From the NCBI RefSeq assembly GCF_009912395.1, contig NZ_WNDO01000019.1, positions 1 through 64,000 on the forward strand: a DNA stretch of 64,000 nt, written 5' to 3'. This DNA comes from Luteibacter sp. (GTDB taxonomy: Bacteria > Pseudomonadota > Gammaproteobacteria > Xanthomonadales > Rhodanobacteraceae). The translations under genes were made by a program, and so were the position numbers. Under the pieces are notes generated by a model that was not told where the DNA came from, ran no database searches, and saw nothing but the letters and a program-made list of their open reading frames with translations. Shown here piece after piece: positions 34,547 through 42,538 of this stretch; position 1 is the first letter of the stretch, and each line of letters begins with the position of its first letter.

Positions 34547-34927
34547 TCAACGCCCCGGACACAGCCGGGGCAGTCGATCCACCGTTTCCACCCTCACCGG
34601 CTCGTCCTGACCCCACCAGTTGGCGACGGCGGTGTAGCAAATTCTCAGCTTGCCCTGGTAGGTGTCGAAGCGCTGTTTGCTGGTATAGGCAAAGCACGAG
34701 ACCGAGGCCAGATGCCCCAGTTCGCGCATGGTTATGGCGCACCGCCGCACGGATTCCACCGGGTCTTCACCCGGGTGCAGCGTGAAGTAGAAACCCTTTG
34801 CGGTACGGTCATACGACTCGGAATCGACCGAGCGGCCTTTGTCGCTCCATTGCTCATCGGCTGCGGCACTGCCGCAAACCAAAATGGCAATGAGCAACAC
34901 GCCACCGACGACCCTCTTTGAACGCAT
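34547..34927 (-). CDS. Exported protein of unknown function
   Basis: The 126-residue protein has a signal peptide (VVGGVLLIAILVCGSAAA) and a mature part with four cysteines after cleavage (RRCAITM, VSCFAYT, LRICYTAV, RLCPGR) likely to form two disulfides. It is beta-rich with several aromatic residues. No family is recognised. It is read toward sdaA, with 68 bases between their convergent ends, and diverges from the permease gene. Confidence 0.65.
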   Translation of the reverse strand: MRSKRVVGGVLLIAILVCGSAAADEQWSDKGRSVDSESYDRTAKGFYFTLHPGEDPVESVRRCAITMRELGHLASVSCFAYTSKQRFDTYQGKLRICYTAVANWWGQDEPVRVETVDRLPRLCPGR

Positions 34928-35085
34928 CCGAACCCCTTTAGCCCTACCGCGTCAGCCAGTGTATATCGTGGCGGCGTCCGTTTGCGTAGGGGGTGGACGG
35001 CTGACAGGCGAGCCCCGGGCTGTCATTATCCGGCCCTTGTGCCGCCCTGGGCCGGGTATCCCTGGCCCGTCCGACCGGAGTATCC

Positions 35086-36753
35086 ATGTCCCACCACCAT
35101 ATCCGCCGCGACGTCGGCCCCTTCGCCCTGATGCTGACCGGCCTCGGCTCGATCATCGGCTCGGGCTGGCTGTTCGGCGCGTGGCATGCCGCCCAGCTCG
35201 CGGGCCCCGGCGCGATCTACGCCTGGATCATCGGCGCCGTCATCATCCTGTTCATCGCCCTCAGCTACGCCGAACTGGGCGCGATGTTCTCCGAGTCCGG
35301 CGGCATGGTCCGCTACGGCCACTACTCGCACGGCTCCCTGGTCGGCTTTATCGCCGGCTGGGCCAACTGGATCGCCATCGTCTCGGTGATTCCGGTCGAA
35401 GCCGAGGCCTCCGTGCAGTACATGGCCTCCTGGCCCTGGGAATGGGCGGCCTGGACGAAGGAGCTCTACGTCGTCACCAACGGCCACGGCGAACTTACCC
35501 CGCCCGGCCTCGCCATCGCGGTGGTGCTGGTGTTCGTGTACTTCTTCCTCAATTTCTGGAGCGTGAAGCTGTTCGCCAAGAGCAACACGGCGATCACCAT
35601 CTTCAAGCTCGTGGTGCCGGCGGCTACCGCCATCGCCCTGATCTCGACCAGCTTCCATCCCGAGAACTTCCACATCGGTGCCCAGGGCGGCACGCACGCA
35701 GTGGATATCTCATCGATCCTCACAGCGGTGGCCATCTCCGGCATCGTCTTCAGCTTCAATGGCTTCCAGAGTCCGGTGAATCTTGCCGGCGAAGCGCGCA
35801 ACCCGGGACGCAGCGTTCCTTTCGCGGTGATAGGTTCCATCCTGCTCGCCGCCGTGGTCTACGTGCTACTGCAGATCGCCTTCATCGGCTCCGTGCCGCC
35901 CGACCAGCTTGGCCAGGGTTGGGCAGGTCTACAGTACGCATCGCCATTCGCGCAGCTCGCCACCGCACTGATGATCAACTGGCTCGCGATCCTGCTCTAC
36001 GCCGACGCCTTCGTCAGCCCGAGCGGCACCGGTGCCACCTACACGGCCACCACCGCGCGCATGATCTACGCGATGGAGCGCAACGGTCACCTGCCGAAGA
36101 TCTTCGGCCACATCCACCCGCGCTTCGGTATCCCGCGCCCGGCGATGTGGCTCAACCTGGCGGTCAGCTTCGTCTTCCTGTTCTGCTTCCGCGGCTGGGG
36201 CACCCTCGCGGCAGTGATTTCCGTCTCGACGATCATCTCGTACCTGACCGGTCCGATCAGCGTGATGACGCTACGTCGCACCGCGCCGGAACTGAAGCGC
36301 CCGCTGCGCATCCCGGGCCTGCCGGTGCTCGCCGCCCTCGCCTTCATCTTCGCCACGGAACTGCTCTACTGGGCCAAGTGGCCGCTGACCGGCGAGATCA
36401 TCCTGCTGATGGTCGTGGCGCTGCCGATCTACTTCTACTACACCGCCAAGAGTGGCTTCGAGGACTTCGGCCGTCACCTCAAGGGCGCGCTGTGGATGAT
36501 CGTCTACCTGCCGGTCATCGCCTTCGTCTCCTGGGCGGGCAGCAAGACCTTCGGCGGTCACGACTACATCCCCTACGGCTACGACCTGGCCCTGATCGCC
36601 GTGATCGGCGCGGTGTTCTATTTCTGGGGCATCCGCACGGGTTGGCGCACGCCGATGGTCGAGGCCGCGCGCTTCCACCACGATGAAGACCACGACGGCC
36701 CGGACCTCCCGCCCAGCGCGGACGAGGCCGAGAAAGTCACCGGCCACCGGTAA
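35086..36753 (+). CDS. APC-family amino acid permease
   Basis: The 555-residue protein has twelve or more helices. Helix 1 carries the GSIIGSGWLFG substrate-binding motif of APC transporters, and SFNGFQSPVNLAGEARNPGR is the usual helix 6 region. Its length and sequence style are closest to aspartate/proton symporters of the YveA/AspP type. It has an acidic tail (EDHDGPDLPPSADEAEK) and ends just before a strong terminator. Substrate unproved. Confidence 0.88.
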   Translation: MSHHHIRRDVGPFALMLTGLGSIIGSGWLFGAWHAAQLAGPGAIYAWIIGAVIILFIALSYAELGAMFSESGGMVRYGHYSHGSLVGFIAGWANWIAIVSVIPVEAEASVQYMASWPWEWAAWTKELYVVTNGHGELTPPGLAIAVVLVFVYFFLNFWSVKLFAKSNTAITIFKLVVPAATAIALISTSFHPENFHIGAQGGTHAVDISSILTAVAISGIVFSFNGFQSPVNLAGEARNPGRSVPFAVIGSILLAAVVYVLLQIAFIGSVPPDQLGQGWAGLQYASPFAQLATALMINWLAILLYADAFVSPSGTGATYTATTARMIYAMERNGHLPKIFGHIHPRFGIPRPAMWLNLAVSFVFLFCFRGWGTLAAVISVSTIISYLTGPISVMTLRRTAPELKRPLRIPGLPVLAALAFIFATELLYWAKWPLTGEIILLMVVALPIYFYYTAKSGFEDFGRHLKGALWMIVYLPVIAFVSWAGSKTFGGHDYIPYGYDLALIAVIGAVFYFWGIRTGWRTPMVEAARFHHDEDHDGPDLPPSADEAEKVTGHR

Positions 36754-36754
36754 T

Positions 36755-36785
36755 AAAAAAGCCGCTCCTCGGAGCGGCTTTTTTT
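36755..36785 (+). terminator. Intrinsic terminator after the permease
   Basis: AAAAAAGCCGCTCC, TC loop, GGAGCGGCTTTTTTT: a stable stem followed by seven T, starting two bases after the permease stop. The preceding A-run also makes it work on the other strand. Confidence 0.93.
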
Positions 36786-36794
36786 ATGGGTAAA

Positions 36795-37165
36795 GCCGAT
36801 GCGGCGCCCTAGCCATACTGGCCAACCGAGGCGCTGGGTTCCTGTTTTCACAGGAACGACGGGCTCGCGATCCGTCGTTCCAGCGAACGCTGGAACCCAG
36901 CGCGAGGCGATCAGTTATCGCCTCGCGGCCTCCTACGTAAAGCCGATGCAGCGCCCTCGCCCTACTCGCGAACCGAGGCGCTGGGTTCCTGTTTTCACAG
37001 GAACGACGAGCTCGCAAACCGTCGTTCCAGCGAACGCTGGAACCCAGCGCGGGGCAATCGGTTATCGCGTCGCGGTCTCCTACGCAAAACCAATGCGACG
37101 CCCTCGCCGTCCTGGCAAACCGGGGCGCTGGGTTCCTGTTTTCACAGGAACGACGAGAATCCGCA
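36795..37165. repeat. Array of the 147-bp unit, locus 2 (opposite orientation)
   Basis: Units start with CTGGGTTCCTGTTTTCACAGG at about 36833, 36976 and 37127, the last one incomplete. Each has the two hairpins seen at the other loci, read in reverse, and a CGATGC..GCCCTCGCC spacer. Spacing is about 143-151 bases. The array fills the gap between the convergent permease and hom genes. Confidence 0.9.
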
Positions 37166-37173
37166 GCGATTCG

Positions 37174-38241
37174 TCAGATCGACAGCACGTCGCCCAGCAG
37201 AGCCTGGGCCGTAATCTCCGGGCCTGCGCCAGGTCCCTGGATGACCAGCGGCGTCGCGTGGTAACGGGTGGTGGTCAGCGCGAACTGGTTATCGGTGCCC
37301 GACAAGCGGGCCGCCGGGTGCGATGCCTCGACCTCCACCAGACCCACGCGAGCCCGCCCACGCTGGTTCAGACGGGCGAGGTAGCGCAACACCTTGCCCT
37401 TGGCCTTCGCATCGTCGTGGCGCGCCCGCAGCGGCGCGTCCAGTTCCTTGGCGCGTTCCAGGAAGGCCTTCGTGTCGACGCCACGCAATGCCTCGGGAAC
37501 GAGGCTCTCGATCTCCACCTCGTCGCTGCCCAGCGAGAACCCCGCATTGCGCGCGATGATCAGCAGCTTGCGCGCGACATCCTCTCCCGACAGGTCCGAA
37601 CGCGGATCGGGCTCCGTGAAGCCCAGACGCCGCGCATCGACCAACAGTTCGGAGAACGGACGAGAGCCATCGTACTGGTTGAACAACCAAGACAGCGAAC
37701 CGGAGAACACACCTTCGAGGGTCAACAGGCTGTCACCGCATCGACGAAGACGACGCAGCGTGGACAGCACAGGCAAGCCCGCGCCAACGGTCGCCGCATC
37801 GCCATAGACGGCCCCGCTGGCCGATGCCGACTGCAGGGCACGCCAGCCGGACAAATGGCCACCGGCCAGCGCCTTGTTGGCCGTGACGACGTGATAGCCG
37901 GCCGCCAGCCACTCGGCATGTCGACTGGCCTCGATGGCACACGCCGTCGCGTCGATCACGACTTTGCGCGTGGCGCCGCTGCGATCGAGTTCCGCAAGCA
38001 GGGCCGCATTGTCGCGTCCGTCGCGATGGCCGGCGAGGCGCTGTGCCACCTCGGCCGGCGACACCCCCTCCGAAGACGCATGCTGACGCTTCGAATTGGC
38101 GGCACCTACCAGCCGGATGTCACGTGCGGCGCCACTTGCAAGCAACGTGAGCAACGCACGCCCCACCACGCCGGTGCCCAGGAGCACGGCCGCGGTATGC
38201 GGCGTCGCCGGGGCGACGGGAACGGCGACGACCGCGCTCAT
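37174..38241 (-). CDS. hom: Homoserine dehydrogenase
   Basis: The 355-residue enzyme reduces aspartate semialdehyde to homoserine. It has the Rossmann motif VLLGTGVVGRAL, the block VVTANKALAGGHLSGW and the catalytic/substrate segments EGVFSGSLSWLFNQYDG, LGFTEPDPRSDLSGEDVARK. It is shorter than free-standing Hom proteins and lacks a C-terminal ACT domain, so threonine feedback is not expected; it matches the dehydrogenase part of ThrA/MetL. It overlaps metB by four bases and is last in the metX-metB-hom operon. Confidence 0.93.
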   Translation of the reverse strand: MSAVVAVPVAPATPHTAAVLLGTGVVGRALLTLLASGAARDIRLVGAANSKRQHASSEGVSPAEVAQRLAGHRDGRDNAALLAELDRSGATRKVVIDATACAIEASRHAEWLAAGYHVVTANKALAGGHLSGWRALQSASASGAVYGDAATVGAGLPVLSTLRRLRRCGDSLLTLEGVFSGSLSWLFNQYDGSRPFSELLVDARRLGFTEPDPRSDLSGEDVARKLLIIARNAGFSLGSDEVEIESLVPEALRGVDTKAFLERAKELDAPLRARHDDAKAKGKVLRYLARLNQRGRARVGLVEVEASHPAARLSGTDNQFALTTTRYHATPLVIQGPGAGPEITAQALLGDVLSI

Positions 38242-39431
38242 GCACCGACTTTCCGTTTGGTACCCGCCTTGGCGACCGCGGCGGCACGCTCCAGCGCGGC
38301 ACCGATATCCTCCAGCAGGTCGTCGCCATCCTCGATACCGACCGACAGACGGAGCAGGCTGTCCGAAATGCCGGCGACGCGACGTGCCTCCGGCGCCATG
38401 GACGCGTGGGTCATCGTCGCCGGATGGGCGACCAGGCTCTCCACGCCTCCGAGCGATTCGGCCAGCGAGAAGTAACGCAAGCCGTCGACAAAGGCTTCGA
38501 TCGCATCGGTACCGCCTGCGATCTCGAAGCTGAGCATTGCACCGAACCCCTTCTGCTGGCGTTGGGCCAGGGCATGACCCGGATGGGCAGCCAGACCCGG
38601 ATAGTAGATCCGGCTGACGGCATCGTGGCTTTCAAGACGCTCCGCGATACGCCGCGCGTTTTCCTCGTGCGCACGCAGTCGTACCGCCAGCGTGCGAACG
38701 CCGCGCAAGGTGAGGAAGCTGTCGAACGGCGAACCGGTCTGGCCATTACAGTTGCCCCACCACTTCAGCTGTTCGGCTACCGCCGCGTCGGCGGCGATCA
38801 CCGCGCCACCGACCACATCGCTGTGGCCGTTGATGTACTTGGTGGTGGAATGCACGACCACGTCCGCGCCGAGCGTGAGCGGCTGCTGCAACGCGGGCGA
38901 CAGGAAGGTGTTGTCGACCACGACGAGCGCGCCGACCGAGTGCGCGGCCTGCGCGACGTGACGCACGTCGGTGATGCGCAACAGCGGATTGGAGGGTGTT
39001 TCCACCCAGACCAACGCCGGCTTCGCGGCAAGCCCATTGGCGAGCGCGGTTGGATCGGTGAAATCGACGAAACGAAGCTGGAAGCGACCCTTCTTGGCCC
39101 ACGCATCGAGCAGGCGCCAGGTGCCGCCGTAGCAATCGTGCGCCGCGAGGATCAAGGCACCGGCCGGCACGAGTTCGAGTGCCAGCGCGACGGCGGACAT
39201 GCCGGTGTTGGTGATGACGGCACCCGCGCCCTCTTCGAGCTCGGTAAGCGCTTCGGCAAGCAGGTCACGAGTGGGGTTGCCGCTACGCGAGTAATCGTAG
39301 GCGCGCTTGCGACCGAAACCCTCGAACGCGTAATTGGTGGACAGATGCAGCGGCGGGACGACGGCGCCATGCTGGGTATCGGATTCGATGCCCGCGCGCA
39401 CGGCACGGGTACAAAGACGGGAATCGGTCAT
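38238..39431 (-). CDS. metB: Cystathionine gamma-synthase / O-acylhomoserine sulfhydrylase
   Basis: The 397-residue PLP enzyme of the Cys/Met family joins O-acylhomoserine to cysteine (or sulfide). Seen are HLSTNYAFEGFG, YDYSRSGNPTRD, the PLP Lys in VVHSTTKYINGHSDVVGG and HPASMTH-like HPATMTHASMAPE. The HPATMTHA block is common to gamma-synthases and to gamma-lyases, so the exact reaction rests on the operon: it lies three bases after metX and overlaps hom. Confidence 0.93.
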   Translation of the reverse strand: MTDSRLCTRAVRAGIESDTQHGAVVPPLHLSTNYAFEGFGRKRAYDYSRSGNPTRDLLAEALTELEEGAGAVITNTGMSAVALALELVPAGALILAAHDCYGGTWRLLDAWAKKGRFQLRFVDFTDPTALANGLAAKPALVWVETPSNPLLRITDVRHVAQAAHSVGALVVVDNTFLSPALQQPLTLGADVVVHSTTKYINGHSDVVGGAVIAADAAVAEQLKWWGNCNGQTGSPFDSFLTLRGVRTLAVRLRAHEENARRIAERLESHDAVSRIYYPGLAAHPGHALAQRQQKGFGAMLSFEIAGGTDAIEAFVDGLRYFSLAESLGGVESLVAHPATMTHASMAPEARRVAGISDSLLRLSVGIEDGDDLLEDIGAALERAAAVAKAGTKRKVGA

Positions 39432-39434
39432 GGC

Positions 39435-40472
39435 TTAACAGTCTCCGCGACAGTCGTTGATGGCGTGACGCAGCACGGGAGCGAGCTGCGCGGTCTCTTT
39501 CAGGAAGGCGTCGTGGCCATAGGGCGAATCCACGACTTCGAGGGTGGCGGTGCCTCCAAGCCGACGCTGCAATTCGCAGAGGTCGGCCAGCGGCACCAGG
39601 CGATCGGAAGGGAAGCCCACCAGCGTCGTCGTGGCGGTGACGCGCTCGGGTGAGACATCGTGAAGATCGATCGACTCCGACAGGGCGAGAAAACGCTGCG
39701 CGTCGAAACGTTCGACAAAGCGACGGCCCGCATGCTCCAGGTAGTCTTCGACGGGAAAATGGAAGCGGCCTTCGCGCAACTCGGGACCTGCGGCGAAGCG
39801 GCGCGAGAATTCCTCGCTGCCACGATACGTGGTCATGGCAAGCTGGCGTGCAAGCGCGAGAGCTTCATCGGTGCGACCCGAATCGATGCCCATTCGCACG
39901 ATGCTGCGCTGGATGGAACGTTGCGCGGTGGCGAGCGGATGCGGGCGATGCGCGCCGGCAAGCAATACGAGCGACTTCAGCTTGTCGGCGTGATTCGCGG
40001 CAAAGGCCAGGCCGGTCATCGCACCGTAGGACGAACCGACGAAGGCATGCACGCGGCCGATGCCGAGTTCGTCGACCAACGCCGCCAGTGCTGCGGCCTG
40101 GTCTTCGCTGGACACGGAAGCCACGTCGCCCAGATCGGACGGCACGAGCCAGTTGATCGACAGCACACGGCAATGCGCGAGATCGATCGCCGCACCTTCG
40201 GCCACCAGTTCCTGCCACCAGCCCGCGCGACGATCGCGACCGGCGCAGACATCGCGGTCGGCGGAAATGCCACCCTGCACGATCACCGTGGGCGCGTTGG
40301 GCGCGCCGCACCACAGGTAACGAACGTCCACGGACACGGCATCGCTACCGTACTTCGGAACGAAGGATACGCGGCGCGTGCCACGCTGCTCGGTGAGGTC
40401 GGCCGCGCAACGCGGTGCCGCGACGACGGTCGCTTCGGAGAGAGGGATCACGGTGACGGGCTCGGCTGACAT
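39435..40472 (-). CDS. metX: Homoserine O-acyltransferase (MetX)
   Basis: The 345-residue alpha/beta-hydrolase-fold enzyme activates homoserine for methionine synthesis. It has the nucleophile Ser in FVGSSYGAMTG, Asp in FPSDRLVPL and His in SPYGHDAFLKE. Xanthomonad relatives are reported to use succinyl-CoA as well as acetyl-CoA, so the acyl donor cannot be fixed here. The start MSAEPVTVIPL lies just after a hairpin that covers its ribosome binding site, at the end of a leader with a SAM riboswitch. Confidence 0.93.
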   Translation of the reverse strand: MSAEPVTVIPLSEATVVAAPRCAADLTEQRGTRRVSFVPKYGSDAVSVDVRYLWCGAPNAPTVIVQGGISADRDVCAGRDRRAGWWQELVAEGAAIDLAHCRVLSINWLVPSDLGDVASVSSEDQAAALAALVDELGIGRVHAFVGSSYGAMTGLAFAANHADKLKSLVLLAGAHRPHPLATAQRSIQRSIVRMGIDSGRTDEALALARQLAMTTYRGSEEFSRRFAAGPELREGRFHFPVEDYLEHAGRRFVERFDAQRFLALSESIDLHDVSPERVTATTTLVGFPSDRLVPLADLCELQRRLGGTATLEVVDSPYGHDAFLKETAQLAPVLRHAINDCRGDC

Positions 40473-40479
40473 GTCATGC

Positions 40480-40515
40480 GGTTCCTGCGAAAAGGGTCGA
40501 GCCCTGCGAGGAACC
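40480..40515 (-). promoter_or_regulatory. Hairpin masking the metX ribosome binding site
   Basis: On the transcript strand GGTTCCT pairs with AGGAACC, the latter containing the metX Shine-Dalgarno sequence eight bases before the ATG. An inner AGGG/CCCT pair extends the fold. This is what a translational off-state of the upstream SAM riboswitch would look like. Confidence 0.6.
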
Positions 40516-40571
40516 GGCATACGGACTGTCAGCGCGGCGGGTACGCGAATGCGCGCCCGTAACGGACATCC

Positions 40572-40681
40572 CATCTATCGGCTGACGTGAAGGACACGCC
40601 CCGCAGGAGTTGGCACCGTTGCGGATATCCGCAGGTTGCCCCGGCTTCAAAGGGCCTGTCCCTCAGCCGGTCTCGATGAGT
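40572..40681 (-). ncRNA. SAM-I (S-box) riboswitch before metX
   Basis: Read on the minus strand the leader contains GGCTGAGGGACAGGCCC, TTTGAAGCCGGGGCAACC, then GGATATCC as the P3-like hairpin with GCGGATATCCGC, and GGTGCCAACTCC, in the order and spacing of the SAM-I core. A closing stem CATC...GATG encloses it. It begins near the expected transcription start. On binding S-adenosylmethionine it should switch off metX-metB-hom. The match to the core is strong by eye. Confidence 0.93.
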
Positions 40682-40688
40682 GCGATCG

Positions 40689-40717
40689 ACGATACGCCCG
40701 GATCGCATGCATGTCAA
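40689..40717 (-). promoter_or_regulatory. metX operon promoter
   Basis: On the minus strand TTGACA (40717-40712), a 17-base spacer and TATCGT (40694-40689) form a near-consensus sigma-70 promoter. The transcript would start about 40682, immediately before the riboswitch. Confidence 0.85.
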
Positions 40718-40718
40718 C

Positions 40719-40734
40719 AGACGTTTAGACGTCT
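40719..40734. promoter_or_regulatory. Tandem MetJ-like boxes upstream of the metX -35
   Basis: Two adjacent octamers AGACGTTT and AGACGTCT match the MetJ box AGACGTCT at 7/8 and 8/8, with a weaker third ATACATCC next to them. They end two bases from the -35 element. A MetJ or another methionine regulator (for example of the SahR type) could bind; no such gene is in the window. The site also faces the divergent cysteine synthase gene. Confidence 0.6.
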
Positions 40735-40853
40735 ATACATCCAATTCATCCATGAGTACTCCTGCAAAGTCGGCGGGCCAGGGCGATCATGGCCGCCATA
40801 CCGCGCCCCGGGCTGGCGTGGGGGGCTGCGGCGGCTCGCGCTACCATGCCCCC

Positions 40854-41882
40854 ATGACCACCCACGCCACCTTCTCCGCCGGCATCGGCGACACGCCCCT
40901 CCTCCGCCTGCATCGCGCCTCGGAGGACACCGGCTGCGAGATCCTCGCCAAGGCCGAGTTCCTTAACCCGGGCGGCTCCGTGAAGGACCGCACCGCCTTG
41001 GGCCTGCTCGACGACGCCGAGCGCCAGGGCCTCATCCGGCCGGGCGGAACCATCGTCGAGGGCACGGCGGGCAACACTGGCATCGGCCTCGCCCTGCTGG
41101 GCAATAGCCGGGGCTATCGCACGATCATCGTGATGCCGGAAACCCAGAGCCGGGAGAAGATCGACGCCCTGCGGGTGACGGGCGCTGAGGTCCGGCTGGT
41201 CCCCGCGGCGGCGTACAAGGACCCCAACCACTACGTCCATATCGCCCGGGGGCTGGCGGAGGCGTTGAACGGCAGCGAGCCCGGCAGCGCCTGGTTCGCC
41301 AACCAGTTCGACAACACCGCCAACCGGGACTGGCACGAAGCCCATACGGGCCGGGAGATCTGGGAACAGACCGCCGGGCGCATCGACGGCTTCGTCTGCG
41401 CGGCGGGAACCGGAGGCACCCTGGCCGGCGTCGGGCGCGCACTGAAGGCGCGCAGGGCGGACGTACGCGTGGCTCTGGCCGACCCGGAGGGCTCGGCGCT
41501 GGCCAGTCATGTGCTTAACGGCGAACTGGTCGCCACGGGTTCCTCGATCAGCGAGGGCATCGGCAGCAGCCGCATCACGGCCAACTTCGCGAACGCGCCG
41601 GTGGACCTGGCCTGGTCGATCCCCGACAGCGAATCGGTGCCCCTGCTGCATGCGCTGCTGAGGGACGAGGGCTACTGCGTGGGCGGGTCCAGCGGTGTGA
41701 ACCTGGCCGGGGCGATCCGGCTGGCCAGGGAGCTGGGGCCGGGGCACACGATCGTGACGGTGCTATGCGACGGCGGGATGCGCTACCAGGCCAAGCTGTT
41801 CAATCCGGCGTTCCTGCGCAGCAAGGGGATTCCCGTGCCGGCCTGGCTGGATAGCGCCTTCCCGGAAACGCCCTCGCTGTAG
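40854..41882 (+). CDS. Cysteine synthase family protein (CysK/CysM)
   Basis: The 342-residue fold-type II PLP enzyme has the PLP Lys in LNPGGSVKDRTA (Lys44), the EGTAGNTGIGLAL substrate loop and the cofactor phosphate loop CAAGTGGTLAGVG. It makes cysteine from O-acetylserine and sulfide, or may act as a cystathionine beta-synthase; it lacks a CBS domain. The ATG at 40854 matches the family start (THATFSAGIGDTPLLRL); longer frames upstream run through the metX promoter. It is divergent from metX, and its TAG stop is part of the next palindrome. Confidence 0.88.
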   Translation: MTTHATFSAGIGDTPLLRLHRASEDTGCEILAKAEFLNPGGSVKDRTALGLLDDAERQGLIRPGGTIVEGTAGNTGIGLALLGNSRGYRTIIVMPETQSREKIDALRVTGAEVRLVPAAAYKDPNHYVHIARGLAEALNGSEPGSAWFANQFDNTANRDWHEAHTGREIWEQTAGRIDGFVCAAGTGGTLAGVGRALKARRADVRVALADPEGSALASHVLNGELVATGSSISEGIGSSRITANFANAPVDLAWSIPDSESVPLLHALLRDEGYCVGGSSGVNLAGAIRLARELGPGHTIVTVLCDGGMRYQAKLFNPAFLRSKGIPVPAWLDSAFPETPSL

Positions 41883-41945
41883 GAGTGCGCTTGCGCGCGA
41901 TGGGGGGCTGAGGCGGCCCCATCGCGCGCAAGCGCGCTCCTACAG
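41877..41945. repeat. GTAGGAGCGCGC palindrome (REP-like), copy 5
   Basis: Arms CTGTAGGAGTGCGCTTGCGC and GCGCAAGCGCGCTCCTACAG enclose GATGGGGGGCTGAGGCGGCC. One arm base differs. It sits between the convergent ends of the cysteine synthase gene and pqiC, and gives the former its stop codon. Confidence 0.92.
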
Positions 41946-41947
41946 AA

Positions 41948-42538
41948 TCATTGGCAGGCCGGGGACTGGCCGGCCGCCACGGCCCTTGCGGCGATGGCGA
42001 TGCGGTCGGAGAGCTGGCCAAGGGCCCGCTGATGGGCGTCCACGATGCTGTCGTAGCTGTTGCCGGCCGGCTGGACGACCTGGGAGGAGCAGTTCGCGGA
42101 CTGGTCCTTGCCGCGCACCGACCAAGCGGCTTCCAGGGTGGCGTCGCCGCCCAGTTCGGAATCGAAGCGGCGCACGTCGACCTGCACGCGAACCACGGCC
42201 GCGTCCTTGCCACGGGGCAGCCCGTGGACATCGTGCGTGCCCAGGCGGGCCGACAGATCGGCGGCAAGGGCCGAGCGGATCTCGTCACCCAGGGGCGAGG
42301 CCCAGCGCTCGCTATCCATCACGGCGATGTTGCTGGCGCCGTGACGAAGGACGAGGGCGGCCTGGTCGACTTGCGGCGGGACGTTGACGCCCTGCACGTC
42401 GATCACGAAGGGCGCCGCCGTACCGGCCGGAGAGACCGAGCGCGGTACCAGGGTATGGAAATGGGTCGGCGCCGAAGAGCACGCGGCCAAGGCGGCAAAC
42501 AGGGTCGCGGCACCGGCGAGGCGGAGGATGGTGGTCAT
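41948..42538 (-). CDS. pqiC: PqiC-like outer membrane lipoprotein
   Basis: The 196-residue protein has a lipoprotein signal peptide (TLFAALAACSS, lipobox LAAC) and the ABC-type transport auxiliary (DUF330) fold with YTL-like FHTLVPRS, VDVRRFDSELGGDATLEA. PqiC receives the PqiB needle at the outer membrane. It overlaps pqiB by four bases and ends the operon. Length normal. Confidence 0.92.
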   Translation of the reverse strand: MTTILRLAGAATLFAALAACSSAPTHFHTLVPRSVSPAGTAAPFVIDVQGVNVPPQVDQAALVLRHGASNIAVMDSERWASPLGDEIRSALAADLSARLGTHDVHGLPRGKDAAVVRVQVDVRRFDSELGGDATLEAAWSVRGKDQSANCSSQVVQPAGNSYDSIVDAHQRALGQLSDRIAIAARAVAAGQSPACQ

